A stretch of 5,462 bases of DNA from an uncultured Rhodobacter sp. (GCA_937901435.1 CALGTJ010000354.1:1-5462), one strand, 5' to 3'. Positions 1 through 5,462 are shown, counted from the stretch's first letter. Program-made: numbers and translations. The notes: generated from the sequence alone by a model not told the origin.

Positions 1-207
1 TTTTTCCGATTTATAACTGGTATAGCGCTGCGTTTCGGCCGCGCTAAGAAAGATATCCTGAGATGTACGCCAGCCTTGGTTGGCCTTATCGCATTTGGCG
101 TAGAAAATCACCAAGTTCCCACGAGCTATGCGGGTGGTCGCATGGCTCATGTCGAAGTCGCGCTGTTCGGTATTGTAGATGATTGGCCTGTTGAGAGGGC
201 CAGCCAT
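1..207 (-). CDS. Unrecognised protein, 5' portion only (runs off the left edge)
   Basis: On the minus strand an ATG at 207-205 opens a frame of 69 codons that reaches base 1 without a stop, so only the N-terminus is present. It begins MAGPLNRPIIYNTEQRDFDM, continues through a stretch reading TTRIARGNLVIFYAKCDKA, and ends in a polar, lysine/serine-rich segment. It has no signal peptide or membrane helix; the visible part looks soluble and mixed alpha/beta. I do not recognise the family. It starts 7 nt after the mbtH stop on the same strand, which suggests co-transcription with mbtH and a role in the same NRPS pathway, but that is inference from position. The start lacks a strong Shine-Dalgarno, and the region just upstream can fold into a hairpin, so expression probably depends on ribosomes arriving from mbtH. 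The amino-acid composition looks like real protein rather than a shadow frame. Confidence 0.62.
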   Translation of the reverse strand, partial: MAGPLNRPIIYNTEQRDFDMSHATTRIARGNLVIFYAKCDKANQGWRTSQDIFLSAAETQRYTSYKSEK

Positions 208-223
208 GCTCAGTTCACTGAGC
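208..223 (-). promoter_or_regulatory. Hairpin spanning the mbtH stop codon, abutting the next start codon
   Basis: In the minus-strand transcript this reads GCUCAG-UGAA-CUGAGC, a perfect 6-bp stem closed by a UGAA tetraloop. The UGA of the loop is the mbtH stop codon, and the ATG of the next gene follows the stem directly. It would cover the ribosome-binding region of the downstream gene. A ribosome terminating on mbtH would open it, giving a simple translational-coupling device. The base pairing is seen directly; the function is inferred. It lacks a U-tract, so it is not a rho-independent terminator. Confidence 0.4.
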
Positions 224-430
224 GGCGCGCAGTGATTTTGGCGCGATATCGGTCCAGTTCTCTTTGATCCAGTTGAGGCAGTCTTGCTTTGGGCCCACGG
301 GTCCGACTTGGTCCCAGCCATCTGGAATGGGTTGAGCGGATGGCCAGAGCGAGTGCTGCCCCTCTTCGTTGATGAGGACCTTGAACGTATCACCGTCCAT
401 GCTCCAGTTGGCCTGTGTATCGTTAGACAT
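215..430 (-). CDS. MbtH family NRPS accessory protein
   Basis: This is a 71-residue protein of the MbtH family (type example MbtH of mycobactin synthesis; YbdZ in the enterobactin locus). These small cytoplasmic proteins bind NRPS adenylation domains and aid their folding and activity. The diagnostic core is intact: NEEGQHSLWP at residues 21-30, the P..GW turn (P36, G38, W39), VG at 42-43, C51, and the C-terminal WTD (59-61) with P64 and SLR at 66-68. Length is typical for a stand-alone member. The start is supported by AAGGA at 444-440 on the minus strand, 9 nt before the ATG. It is transcribed away from the NRPS at 4100 and is probably followed by the partial gene at 207-1 in the same transcript. 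MbtH genes usually lie in the NRPS operon itself; here mbtH is divergent, so its dose is set by a separate promoter. Confidence 0.95.
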   Translation of the reverse strand: MSNDTQANWSMDGDTFKVLINEEGQHSLWPSAQPIPDGWDQVGPVGPKQDCLNWIKENWTDIAPKSLRAAQ

Positions 431-469
431 TGATGCATATCCTTAAGATATATTTTTGTTCTTTTGGAA

Positions 470-494
470 GCGCTTTGTTTTGTCGACAGAGCGC
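470..494. repeat. Imperfect inverted repeat (operator or 5'-leader hairpin candidate)
   Basis: The arms GCGCTTTGTT (470-479) and GACAGAGCGC (485-494) flank a 5-base spacer, TTGTC. Eight of ten positions are Watson-Crick complementary; the other two (475/489 and 479/485) are T opposite G, which would be G-U pairs in plus-strand RNA. It therefore folds better as plus-strand RNA than as minus-strand RNA, where these become A-C mismatches. It sits centrally in the divergent intergenic region. It could be a repressor or activator site shared by both units, or a leader hairpin of the rightward operon. It matches no operator consensus I know. Confidence 0.4.
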
Positions 495-532
495 CGTTTC
501 TCTGTTTTAGGTTACCACGTACATCAGATATT

Positions 533-539
533 GGAAGGA
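533..539 (+). promoter_or_regulatory. Shine-Dalgarno that fixes the start of the DUF697 gene
   Basis: GGAAGGA lies 8 nt before the ATG at 548, which is close to ideal spacing. It supports that ATG over the upstream in-frame TTG at 464, which would add 28 residues and lacks a comparable site. Confidence 0.75.
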
Positions 540-547
540 TAAGTTCG

Positions 548-1015
548 ATGTCCATGACGGAGCAGGTGGGTTCAAACGATGTTCATGCGCAAGCAGCCCG
601 GGTTATTTCGTCTGCGGTCAAGTGGTCTGCGGCGGCGGCGATTGTCCCCATCCCTGTCGTTGATCTGATTGCGCTTGGCGCGGTGCAGGTCAAGATGGTG
701 CGCGATCTGGCACATGTATACGGCGCCGATGCTGATTCCGAGACGCTCCAGAGTGTCGTCTCTGCGCTCTTGGGCACGCTTGCATCGGCTGCGATCAGCG
801 GCGGCCTGCTCGGCTCCTCTCTCAAGGTTGTTCCGGTTGGTGGGACGATTCTGGGGAGCGTTGGGCTTGCGGCTTTTGGGTCTGCTGCGACCTATGCGAT
901 TGGCAAGATTTTTGTCGCTCATTTTGAGAAGGGGGGCACAGTGTCGTCCTTCAGTGCTGAGGCTGTTGAGGCGGAGCTCAAGCAGGAGTTCGTAGCCGCT
1001 AAAGCCAAGGCCTGA
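548..1015 (+). CDS. DUF697-like small membrane-associated protein
   Basis: The protein has 155 residues from the ATG at 548. The stretch AAAIVPIPVVDLIALGAVQVKMV (residues 29-51) carries the proline-kinked PIP.VD...L...Q..M pattern of DUF697-type domains. These occur at the C-terminus of YcjF/GTPase-like proteins and as stand-alone membrane proteins of unknown function. Hydrophobic or amphipathic segments lie near 25-46, 68-92 and 95-118, the last two very rich in Gly, Ala and Ser. The C-terminus (about 135-155) is a charged Glu/Lys/Ala helix, probably cytoplasmic. No GTPase domain is present, so this is the membrane module alone. It is the first gene of the rightward unit, 14 bp before the next gene, which links it to peptide export or synthesis by context only. 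A second ATG at 554 would remove two residues. Family assignment is by pattern recognition; molecular function is unknown. Confidence 0.75.
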   Translation: MSMTEQVGSNDVHAQAARVISSAVKWSAAAAIVPIPVVDLIALGAVQVKMVRDLAHVYGADADSETLQSVVSALLGTLASAAISGGLLGSSLKVVPVGGTILGSVGLAAFGSAATYAIGKIFVAHFEKGGTVSSFSAEAVEAELKQEFVAAKAKA

Positions 1016-1029
1016 TTGGCCGATACGTC

Positions 1030-1200
1030 ATGGCGTCCCCCCTTTTGATCCTCGCCTATCTGGTGCTTGCCGGTGTAGTCGCCTTTTTGGGTCGTAAGCG
1101 TGCCGTCGGCTTTGCTGGCTGTTTTGTACTTAGCTTGTTGCTCACGCCGTTCGTGATGGCTCTTGTTTTGATGGTTGCGGCCCCCCGCACCGATCCGTGA
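1030..1200 (+). CDS. Small two-helix membrane protein (56 residues)
   Basis: This short gene fills the gap between the DUF697 gene and the ABC exporter. It encodes 56 residues starting MASPLLILAYLVLAGVVAFL. Two hydrophobic helices (about 3-20 and 28-51) are joined by a basic loop, GRKRAVGF (21-28), which by the positive-inside rule would face the cytoplasm, giving an N-out/C-out hairpin. The pattern basic loop, then GF.G.F.LSLLLTP, resembles the GRKR..GF...F.LSLLL.P..G segment found in many small bacterial membrane proteins with no defined function. Its stop codon (1198-1200) overlaps the GAGG ribosome-binding site of the exporter, a tight arrangement that supports a real gene. Its own Shine-Dalgarno is weak, so translation may be coupled to the gene 14 bp upstream. 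Possible roles are a small exporter subunit or a regulator; neither is shown. Confidence 0.72.
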   Translation: MASPLLILAYLVLAGVVAFLGRKRAVGFAGCFVLSLLLTPFVMALVLMVAAPRTDP

Positions 1201-1202
1201 GG
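1199..1202 (+). promoter_or_regulatory. Shine-Dalgarno of the ABC exporter, overlapping the upstream stop
   Basis: GAGG sits 7 nt before the ATG at 1210 and shares the GA of the TGA stop at 1198-1200. It supports the 1210 start. The next in-frame ATG falls inside the first transmembrane helix, so a shorter form is unlikely. Confidence 0.6.
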
Positions 1203-1209
1203 CGGCGGA

Positions 1210-2964
1210 ATGCCTGCTTCTGACGAGGATGCCTCTGGGCAAGATGGTGGTCTTGGTGATCAGCTGTTAAAGCTGATCCCTCCTGTCCGTAAGGCTGACA
1301 GCAAGCCACGGCAAACAGCGCGTAGCGCGTTGGCTCAGTTATTGCGCCTGGGTGCGGAAGAGTCGCTCGGGCAATTGATGCTGGTGGCAGTTTTGTCCGC
1401 GCTTTGTGGAACGGGCGTGTTGTTTTTGCTCAATGCTGAGGCCAAAGAGATTGAGCAACATCACTATTCCACGCTGACAGCGGTTCTGTTTATTGGTTTG
1501 CTTGTCCTCTATCGAGGTGCCCAAAGCCGTCTTATTCGCACTGCAGCAGGCGCAATTGAGGCTGCTCTGGATCACAAGCGCCAACGCGTGGTTGCAGACG
1601 TTCTGCAGCTGTCCTTGCGCGACATTGAACTGATTGAAGGATCCAAATTGCGCGACGGGATCGCCGCGCATTACAGATCGTTGTCGCAAACGCTCGTGCC
1701 CCTCATCGCAGGGGCTGAAGCGCTGCTCTTGCTGGTCTTTATGTTTGCCTATGTGCTGTCGCTCTCGATCTTCGCAGGCGTGCTCACATTGGTCGTCGTT
1801 GGTGTCACGGTTGCTGGGTATCTGAACCGCAATAAACAAATGGAAGCCGAGATGCGTGCCGCCTCGGCTGCGGATGCACGGTTTCGGGGGCTGAGCGATG
1901 CCATTGTGGGCGGCGCAAAGGAATTGCAGCTCAGCCTGGGCCTGCGCATTGGCTTGCAGGAGGCGATGCAGGCTAGTTCGGCGGCACTTGCAAAGGGGCG
2001 GTCTGCCACAGCTGCACATTTTGCGGACCTGATCGCGACCGGAACAACCATCTCCTACATGATGGCGGGGGCTGTTGTGTTTGTGATGCCGCTTGTTGTG
2101 GGGCAAGGCGACGAGGATATTTCGCGTATCGTGGTTGCGGTCATCTTTCTGCTCGGCCCTATCGGTAGCGTTGTGCAGACCGCCCAGCAGTTCACGACAG
2201 CGCAATATGCACTCAGTGCGATCAACGCTTTTGAAGCCGATGTTGCAGACCGCAAAGCCAAGTCAGCGGAGCTGTCGGAATGTGGAGCCGAGCCCGAGGT
2301 CGGCGCGCACCCAACCTTTACGTTCGAAGACATTGCGATGGACAGGTTGCGCTACGTCCATGTGGGCCAGAAATCCTTTGCTATCGAAGATGTTAACCTG
2401 AGCTTGCGTAAGGGCGAGATCGTCTTCCTGACGGGGGGCAATGGTTCGGGCAAGACCACGCTGTTGCGGGTCTTGACAGGGTTGTATCCCAGAACCGACG
2501 GCGCGCTTCGTCTGAATGATCAGGCCGTGTCGATGATGCCGCCACAAGCCTACCGCGAACTGTTCGCAGGAGTTTTTGCCGATTTCCATCTGTTTGATCA
2601 GCCGTTTGGTCTGGATGAAGCTGGTATCTTTGCGTTTGATCGTTGGCTTGTCGAATTGGGCATTCGGGACAAGCTTGGGGCTGATGTGACGCAGATTGCC
2701 GCGGATCAGCTCTCAACGGGACAGCGCAAACGTGTGGCCCTTGCCCTTGCCTTGGCGCAGGCGCGTCCAATCCTGGTGCTGGACGAATGGGCAGCGGATC
2801 AGGACCCGGAGACCCGGCGGCGATTTTATGAAGAGATCTTGCCGGCGCTGCGCGCGGAGGGGCGCACGATCTTCGCGATCACGCATGATGAGAAATATTT
2901 CCAAATGTGTGACCGCCGCATGCACATGGTTGAGGGTCGTCTGATCCAGTGGGGGCCACAATGA
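1210..2964 (+). CDS. Cyclic peptide/siderophore ABC exporter (SyrD/PvdE family), fused permease and ATPase
   Basis: This 584-residue inner-membrane half-transporter has an N-terminal permease domain and a C-terminal ATPase, and is expected to act as a homodimer. Predicted helices lie near 55-76, 87-104, 163-182, 184-204, 275-297 and 303-326. The ATPase shows Walker A GGNGSGKT (409-416), signature LSTGQ (501-505), Walker B ILVLDE (521-526), D-loop AADQDP (528-533) and switch histidine H559. The LSTGQRKR and LDEWAADQDP wording, and GVFADFHLFD (454-463) where other ABC proteins have the Q-loop, are hallmarks of the cyclic-peptide exporter family of SyrD (syringomycin) and PvdE (pyoverdine precursor). 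All ATPase motifs are intact, so it should be functional. About 50 mostly polar residues precede helix 1, which I judge longer than usual for the family. It overlaps the next gene by ATGA. Location beside an NRPS fits export of that peptide or a precursor; substrate is inferred. Confidence 0.93.
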   Translation: MPASDEDASGQDGGLGDQLLKLIPPVRKADSKPRQTARSALAQLLRLGAEESLGQLMLVAVLSALCGTGVLFLLNAEAKEIEQHHYSTLTAVLFIGLLVLYRGAQSRLIRTAAGAIEAALDHKRQRVVADVLQLSLRDIELIEGSKLRDGIAAHYRSLSQTLVPLIAGAEALLLLVFMFAYVLSLSIFAGVLTLVVVGVTVAGYLNRNKQMEAEMRAASAADARFRGLSDAIVGGAKELQLSLGLRIGLQEAMQASSAALAKGRSATAAHFADLIATGTTISYMMAGAVVFVMPLVVGQGDEDISRIVVAVIFLLGPIGSVVQTAQQFTTAQYALSAINAFEADVADRKAKSAELSECGAEPEVGAHPTFTFEDIAMDRLRYVHVGQKSFAIEDVNLSLRKGEIVFLTGGNGSGKTTLLRVLTGLYPRTDGALRLNDQAVSMMPPQAYRELFAGVFADFHLFDQPFGLDEAGIFAFDRWLVELGIRDKLGADVTQIAADQLSTGQRKRVALALALAQARPILVLDEWAADQDPETRRRFYEEILPALRAEGRTIFAITHDEKYFQMCDRRMHMVEGRLIQWGPQ

Positions 2965-4100
2965 AGGCATATCTAATCCGCCTGTTTCGCAAGATCAGTC
3001 TTGGATTGAGTTTCCTGGTGCTGATTGCCGCCTTCCTGTTGGTGATCTTATGGAACGTGATGGTTCATACTATTCCAGTTGGGCATGCGGGGGTTTTGTG
3101 GCACCGAATTGTTTTGTTTGGGGGGGCGGTTTCAAAAGGTCCGCTGTCTGAAGGGCTGCATATCATCCTGCCTTGGGATGCCATCTATACCTATGATCTG
3201 CGGTTGCAGTATAAGGAGCAGAGCTATCAGGTGCTGTCCAAAGACGGTCTGGCCTTTGATGTAGAGTTGAGTTTCCGCTGGCGGGTTGTCGGGGCCAATC
3301 TGGTCAAACTGAACCAAAATATCGGGCCAGATTATGTTGAGACGCTGCTGAGCCAAGAAATTGGCTCGGTCGCGCGCGAGGTGATGGCGCAGTACACTGC
3401 AGAAGCTCTGTTTACGGATGCGCGCGCAGCTGTTCAGCAAGCGATCTATGATCGGGTCACCGAAATGTCTCTGCCCAATGGGGTGGGTGCGGATGATCGA
3501 TCAAACACCGATAAGAGTTGGCAACGGATGGCTGCTGAAGTTGAAGACGTTGTCATCCTGAGCGACATTCTGATCAAGCGGGTGCAGTTGCCCGAGCGTA
3601 TTGCCGCGGCGATTGAGAGCAAGCTGGAGCAGGGGCAGATCGTCGAGGAGTATCGCTTTCGCGTTGAACGGGAGGCCTTGGAAAGTGAGCGCAGGCGTGT
3701 TGAAGCCGAAGGCATCCGTAGCTTCCAAGAAATTGTCACTCCCGCAATCTCGGAAAGTTATCTGCGTTGGCGTGGCATCGAGGCGACGCTCGAACTGGCA
3801 CAATCTCCCAATAGCAAGGTTGTTGTGATCGGCAACAGCGCGACGGGTCTGCCGCTGATCCTTGATACGACAACGGCACCTGCGGGTTTAGCCGTCGACG
3901 CAAATGCCCCGCAGGATCAAGGGGCGGCGACACCATTGGATACTTCAGGTGGGCTTGATCAGGGAATGCTGGAAGGCATTCAGTTTGGCGGCAGTAGCCC
4001 TCCATCGTCGCAAAGCACAGCCTCTGGCACAGGCATACTGACAGCGCCGCGTGTGGATGAATTGAGCAGCTCCACGCGTGATAAGCCGGCAAGTAACTGA
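2961..4100 (+). CDS. Prohibitin/SPFH (band 7) family membrane protein
   Basis: The protein has 379 residues from the ATG at 2961, whose ATGA overlaps the exporter stop. A GTG at 2949 would add four residues, but the ATG is preferred for its overlap and the GGGGG 5 nt upstream. A single membrane anchor lies at about 13-36. The SPFH/PHB domain follows (about 37-225), opening with TIPVGHAGVLWHR and the EGLHIILPWD motif (64-73) typical of prohibitins. A Glu/Arg-rich coiled coil spans about 210-262. The prohibitin-like segment YLRWRGIEATLELA (267-280) and the KVVVIGNSATGLPLIL strand (286-301) come next. The tail (about 302-379) is low-complexity, rich in Ala, Gly, Ser, Thr and Pro. SPFH proteins form large membrane rings that organise microdomains or regulate membrane proteases and transporters. 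Lying between exporter and NRPS with overlapping ends on both sides, it probably scaffolds one or both; this is inference. Confidence 0.9.
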   Translation: MKAYLIRLFRKISLGLSFLVLIAAFLLVILWNVMVHTIPVGHAGVLWHRIVLFGGAVSKGPLSEGLHIILPWDAIYTYDLRLQYKEQSYQVLSKDGLAFDVELSFRWRVVGANLVKLNQNIGPDYVETLLSQEIGSVAREVMAQYTAEALFTDARAAVQQAIYDRVTEMSLPNGVGADDRSNTDKSWQRMAAEVEDVVILSDILIKRVQLPERIAAAIESKLEQGQIVEEYRFRVEREALESERRRVEAEGIRSFQEIVTPAISESYLRWRGIEATLELAQSPNSKVVVIGNSATGLPLILDTTTAPAGLAVDANAPQDQGAATPLDTSGGLDQGMLEGIQFGGSSPPSSQSTASGTGILTAPRVDELSSSTRDKPASN

Positions 4101-5462
4101 TGCAGGATCATGCGCAGGACGCGACCTTGGAACTCGGGGATCAGCACAGCGGCAGGACATCTCTGCCCCTGAGCCCTGCGCAACTGGGTGTGTACTTTGC
4201 GCATCTTCGCGATGTGGCGGGCGGCCGGTTTAACATCGGCCAAGTGACCACGATTGCCGGGGACTTGAACATCGAGGTGTTCCGCCGCGCCGCCGCGCAG
4301 GTGATTGCTGAGACGCCTGCTTTGAACATGGCGATTGTGAGTGCGGGGGATGAGCCTTGCCAAGCATATGTGGATCGCAGCGCGGTTGAAATCGGCTTCC
4401 ACGATCTGCGTGAGGCCTCTGATCCCGAAGCCACGCGAGCAGCGCTTTTAAAGCAGATGACGTTCGTCCCTTTTGATCTGGCGCGTGATGCACTGTTTCG
4501 ATGGGCACTGATCAAGACCCGTGACGGTGCGACCGACTGGGTGCAGGTCTACCACCATATTGTGGTGGATGGCTGGTCTGGTCAACTTTTGGCAAGCCGG
4601 GTTGCTGCGCGGTACGGATTGCTGCTTGCGGGCGATACTGCGTCAGGTTCTGCAAATGATGAGCCTGAGCCCTATGCTGGGCACATTGCCGAGCAGCTTG
4701 CCTATCAGAGCAGCGAAGCAGTGGTTCGGGATGGGAGCTATTGGCGTGATCTTCTCTCTGGGGCGGATTTTGCCACGCCGTTTGAGATACGGTGCACCAG
4801 AGGCCAACCTGCCAATGAGGCGCAGTTTGTACGCCATGGGCTGGTTCTTGAGGGTGAGCGGATAAAGGCTGTTGAGCGGCTGTCCAAAGTCTATGGGGTC
4901 ACATCCGGTCAGGTGGTGACGGCTGCTGCGGCCGTGCTTGAGGCTATGTGGACGCAGAGCTCGGATGTTGTTCTGGGCACGCCGCTTTTGGGCCGCTTTG
5001 GAGCTGCCGCGCGGGAAGTTGTCTCCATGTCGTCGAATGTCGGGCATCTGCGGATCAGGGATATCTGGGCACATTCGGTCGGATCCTTGCTCGGTGAAAT
5101 CAAGAGCAAGCAGCTGGCGGGGCTGCGCCGCCAACGCTACCGCTACGAGGATCTACGGCGCGATCTGTTAGGATCTGGCTCAGAGGCCTCTCTGGCGCGG
5201 GTGCAGGTCAACCAGATGTCATTTGAGTATGATGTCCGTTTTGGGGATTTGGTGAGCACAACTACAAACCTATCGAACGGTCCGGTGGATGGGCTGAGCA
5301 TCGCGCTCTATCCACAACCTGACGGACGATTGGCAGTTGATCTGGATGGAGAGCAAGTAGCGTTTGATGAAAAGGCCCTTTGCCATGTAGCCGATCAACT
5401 TCTGCATGTGCTGGATCAGTTTGCGGGATCGGGTGCCACCGGGGAGCCTTTGGCGCTTGGGT
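4100..5462 (+). CDS. NRPS, N-terminal condensation domain (EntF-like); continues past the window
   Basis: The ATG at 4100 shares its A with the TGA of the SPFH gene (TGATG), and 454 codons run to the window end with no stop. After a polar leader of about 20 residues, one condensation domain fills the visible part. Motifs in order: LPLSPAQLGVYFAHL (22-36); the catalytic HHIVVDG (152-158, H153 the expected general base); YWRDLL (214-219); VLGTPLLGR (291-299); SSNVGHLRI (311-319), which replaces the usual VNTLPLR type; QRYRYEDLRRDL (345-356); and GPVDGLSIALYP (394-405) followed by DGRLAVDLDG. The QRY..E...RD and GPV..L..AL.P segments resemble the condensation domain of EntF (enterobactin) and related siderophore synthetases. 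A condensation domain at the very N-terminus implies a donor on another protein or a carrier- or CoA-bound starter acyl group. Adenylation and carrier domains, if present, lie beyond 5462, so the substrate is unknown. Confidence 0.93.
   Translation, partial: MQDHAQDATLELGDQHSGRTSLPLSPAQLGVYFAHLRDVAGGRFNIGQVTTIAGDLNIEVFRRAAAQVIAETPALNMAIVSAGDEPCQAYVDRSAVEIGFHDLREASDPEATRAALLKQMTFVPFDLARDALFRWALIKTRDGATDWVQVYHHIVVDGWSGQLLASRVAARYGLLLAGDTASGSANDEPEPYAGHIAEQLAYQSSEAVVRDGSYWRDLLSGADFATPFEIRCTRGQPANEAQFVRHGLVLEGERIKAVERLSKVYGVTSGQVVTAAAAVLEAMWTQSSDVVLGTPLLGRFGAAAREVVSMSSNVGHLRIRDIWAHSVGSLLGEIKSKQLAGLRRQRYRYEDLRRDLLGSGSEASLARVQVNQMSFEYDVRFGDLVSTTTNLSNGPVDGLSIALYPQPDGRLAVDLDGEQVAFDEKALCHVADQLLHVLDQFAGSGATGEPLALG

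Larger units (their letters stand above)
431..547. promoter_or_regulatory. Divergent intergenic region, probable back-to-back promoters
   Basis: These 117 bases separate mbtH (minus) from the DUF697 gene (plus) and must hold promoters for both units unless transcription enters from outside. The segment 444-465 is markedly AT-rich (TATATTTTTG core), unlike the GC-rich genes on either side, and suits promoter melting. Ribosome-binding sites lie at both ends: AAGGA on the minus strand at 444-440 and GGAAGGA on the plus strand at 533-539. I could not identify a convincing -35/-10 pair on either strand. I also found no canonical Fur box, Irr box (TTTAGAA-type) or PvdS-like motif, so iron control is neither shown nor excluded. 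Confidence 0.6.

Noticed and set aside
76..267. Plus-strand open frame of 63 codons
   Set aside because: It overlaps the mbtH 3' end and the better-supported minus-strand partial gene, and has no ribosome-binding site or recognisable motif.
464..547. Upstream TTG start for the DUF697 gene adding 28 residues
   Set aside because: The extra residues are unlike the family, no ribosome-binding site precedes the TTG, and the ATG at 548 has a strong GGAAGGA site. The stretch also contains the intergenic dyad.
431..547. Fur box, Irr box or ECF-type (PvdS-like) promoter
   Set aside because: GGAAG at 466-470 looked like an ECF -35 element, but no matching -10 element lies at the right distance. No Fur or Irr consensus is present on either strand.
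572..922. Minus-strand frames within the DUF697 gene
   Set aside because: Arg/Asn-rich shadow translations with no supporting start site.
1009..1021. GGCC-TGATT-GGCC hairpin after the DUF697 stop as a terminator
   Set aside because: The stem is only 4 bp and no T-tract follows; the next gene begins 9 bp later on the same strand.
1339..2205. Minus-strand open frame of 288 codons inside the ABC exporter
   Set aside because: It is antisense to a gene with intact family motifs. Its product is unnaturally rich in His, Gln, Arg, Cys and Asn with no domain pattern, typical of a shadow frame in GC-rich DNA.
3980..4515. Minus-strand frames across the SPFH/NRPS junction
   Set aside because: They are antisense to the NRPS condensation domain and SPFH tail, with no coherent protein features.
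4521..4865. Plus-strand 114-codon frame inside the NRPS
   Set aside because: It is a different frame from the condensation domain, whose motifs are continuous through this region; no ribosome-binding site.

Overview
The window looks like the edge of a non-ribosomal peptide (NRPS) biosynthesis and export locus. The fairly GC-rich coding sequence, short intergenic gaps, overlapping start and stop codons and protein families suggest a Gram-negative proteobacterium. I lean to an alphaproteobacterium, possibly Rhodobacterales-like, but no phylogenetic marker is present, so this is an impression.

Layout: two transcription units diverge from an AT-rich intergenic region at 431-547. Leftward (minus strand) runs an MbtH-family NRPS chaperone gene (430-215). 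After it comes the 5' part of an unrecognised gene that leaves the window at base 1 (207-1). A small hairpin holding the mbtH stop codon abuts that gene's start. Rightward (plus strand) runs a compact five-gene series: a DUF697-like membrane protein (548-1015); a 56-residue two-helix membrane protein (1030-1200); a cyclic-peptide/siderophore-type ABC exporter of the SyrD/PvdE family (1210-2964); a prohibitin/SPFH (band 7) membrane protein (2961-4100); and the start of an NRPS (4100 to the window end). The NRPS portion is one EntF-like condensation domain with an intact HHxxxDG motif. Junctions are 14 bp, 9 bp (stop codon overlapping the Shine-Dalgarno), ATGA and TGATG, so the last four genes look translationally coupled and co-transcribed.

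How they may work together (inference): the NRPS assembles a peptide, perhaps a siderophore, because its condensation domain resembles that of EntF. MbtH supports adenylation domains lying outside the window, and the SyrD/PvdE-type transporter moves the product or a precursor across the inner membrane. The unusual part is three extra membrane proteins (DUF697, a mini two-helix protein and an SPFH scaffold) in the same operon. SPFH proteins organise membrane microdomains and complexes, so this set could form a membrane platform for peptide assembly and export. The product cannot be deduced because no adenylation domain is visible.

No tRNA, rRNA, CRISPR array, insertion sequence or convincing rho-independent terminator was seen. 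No stretch longer than 300 bases lacks a gene.
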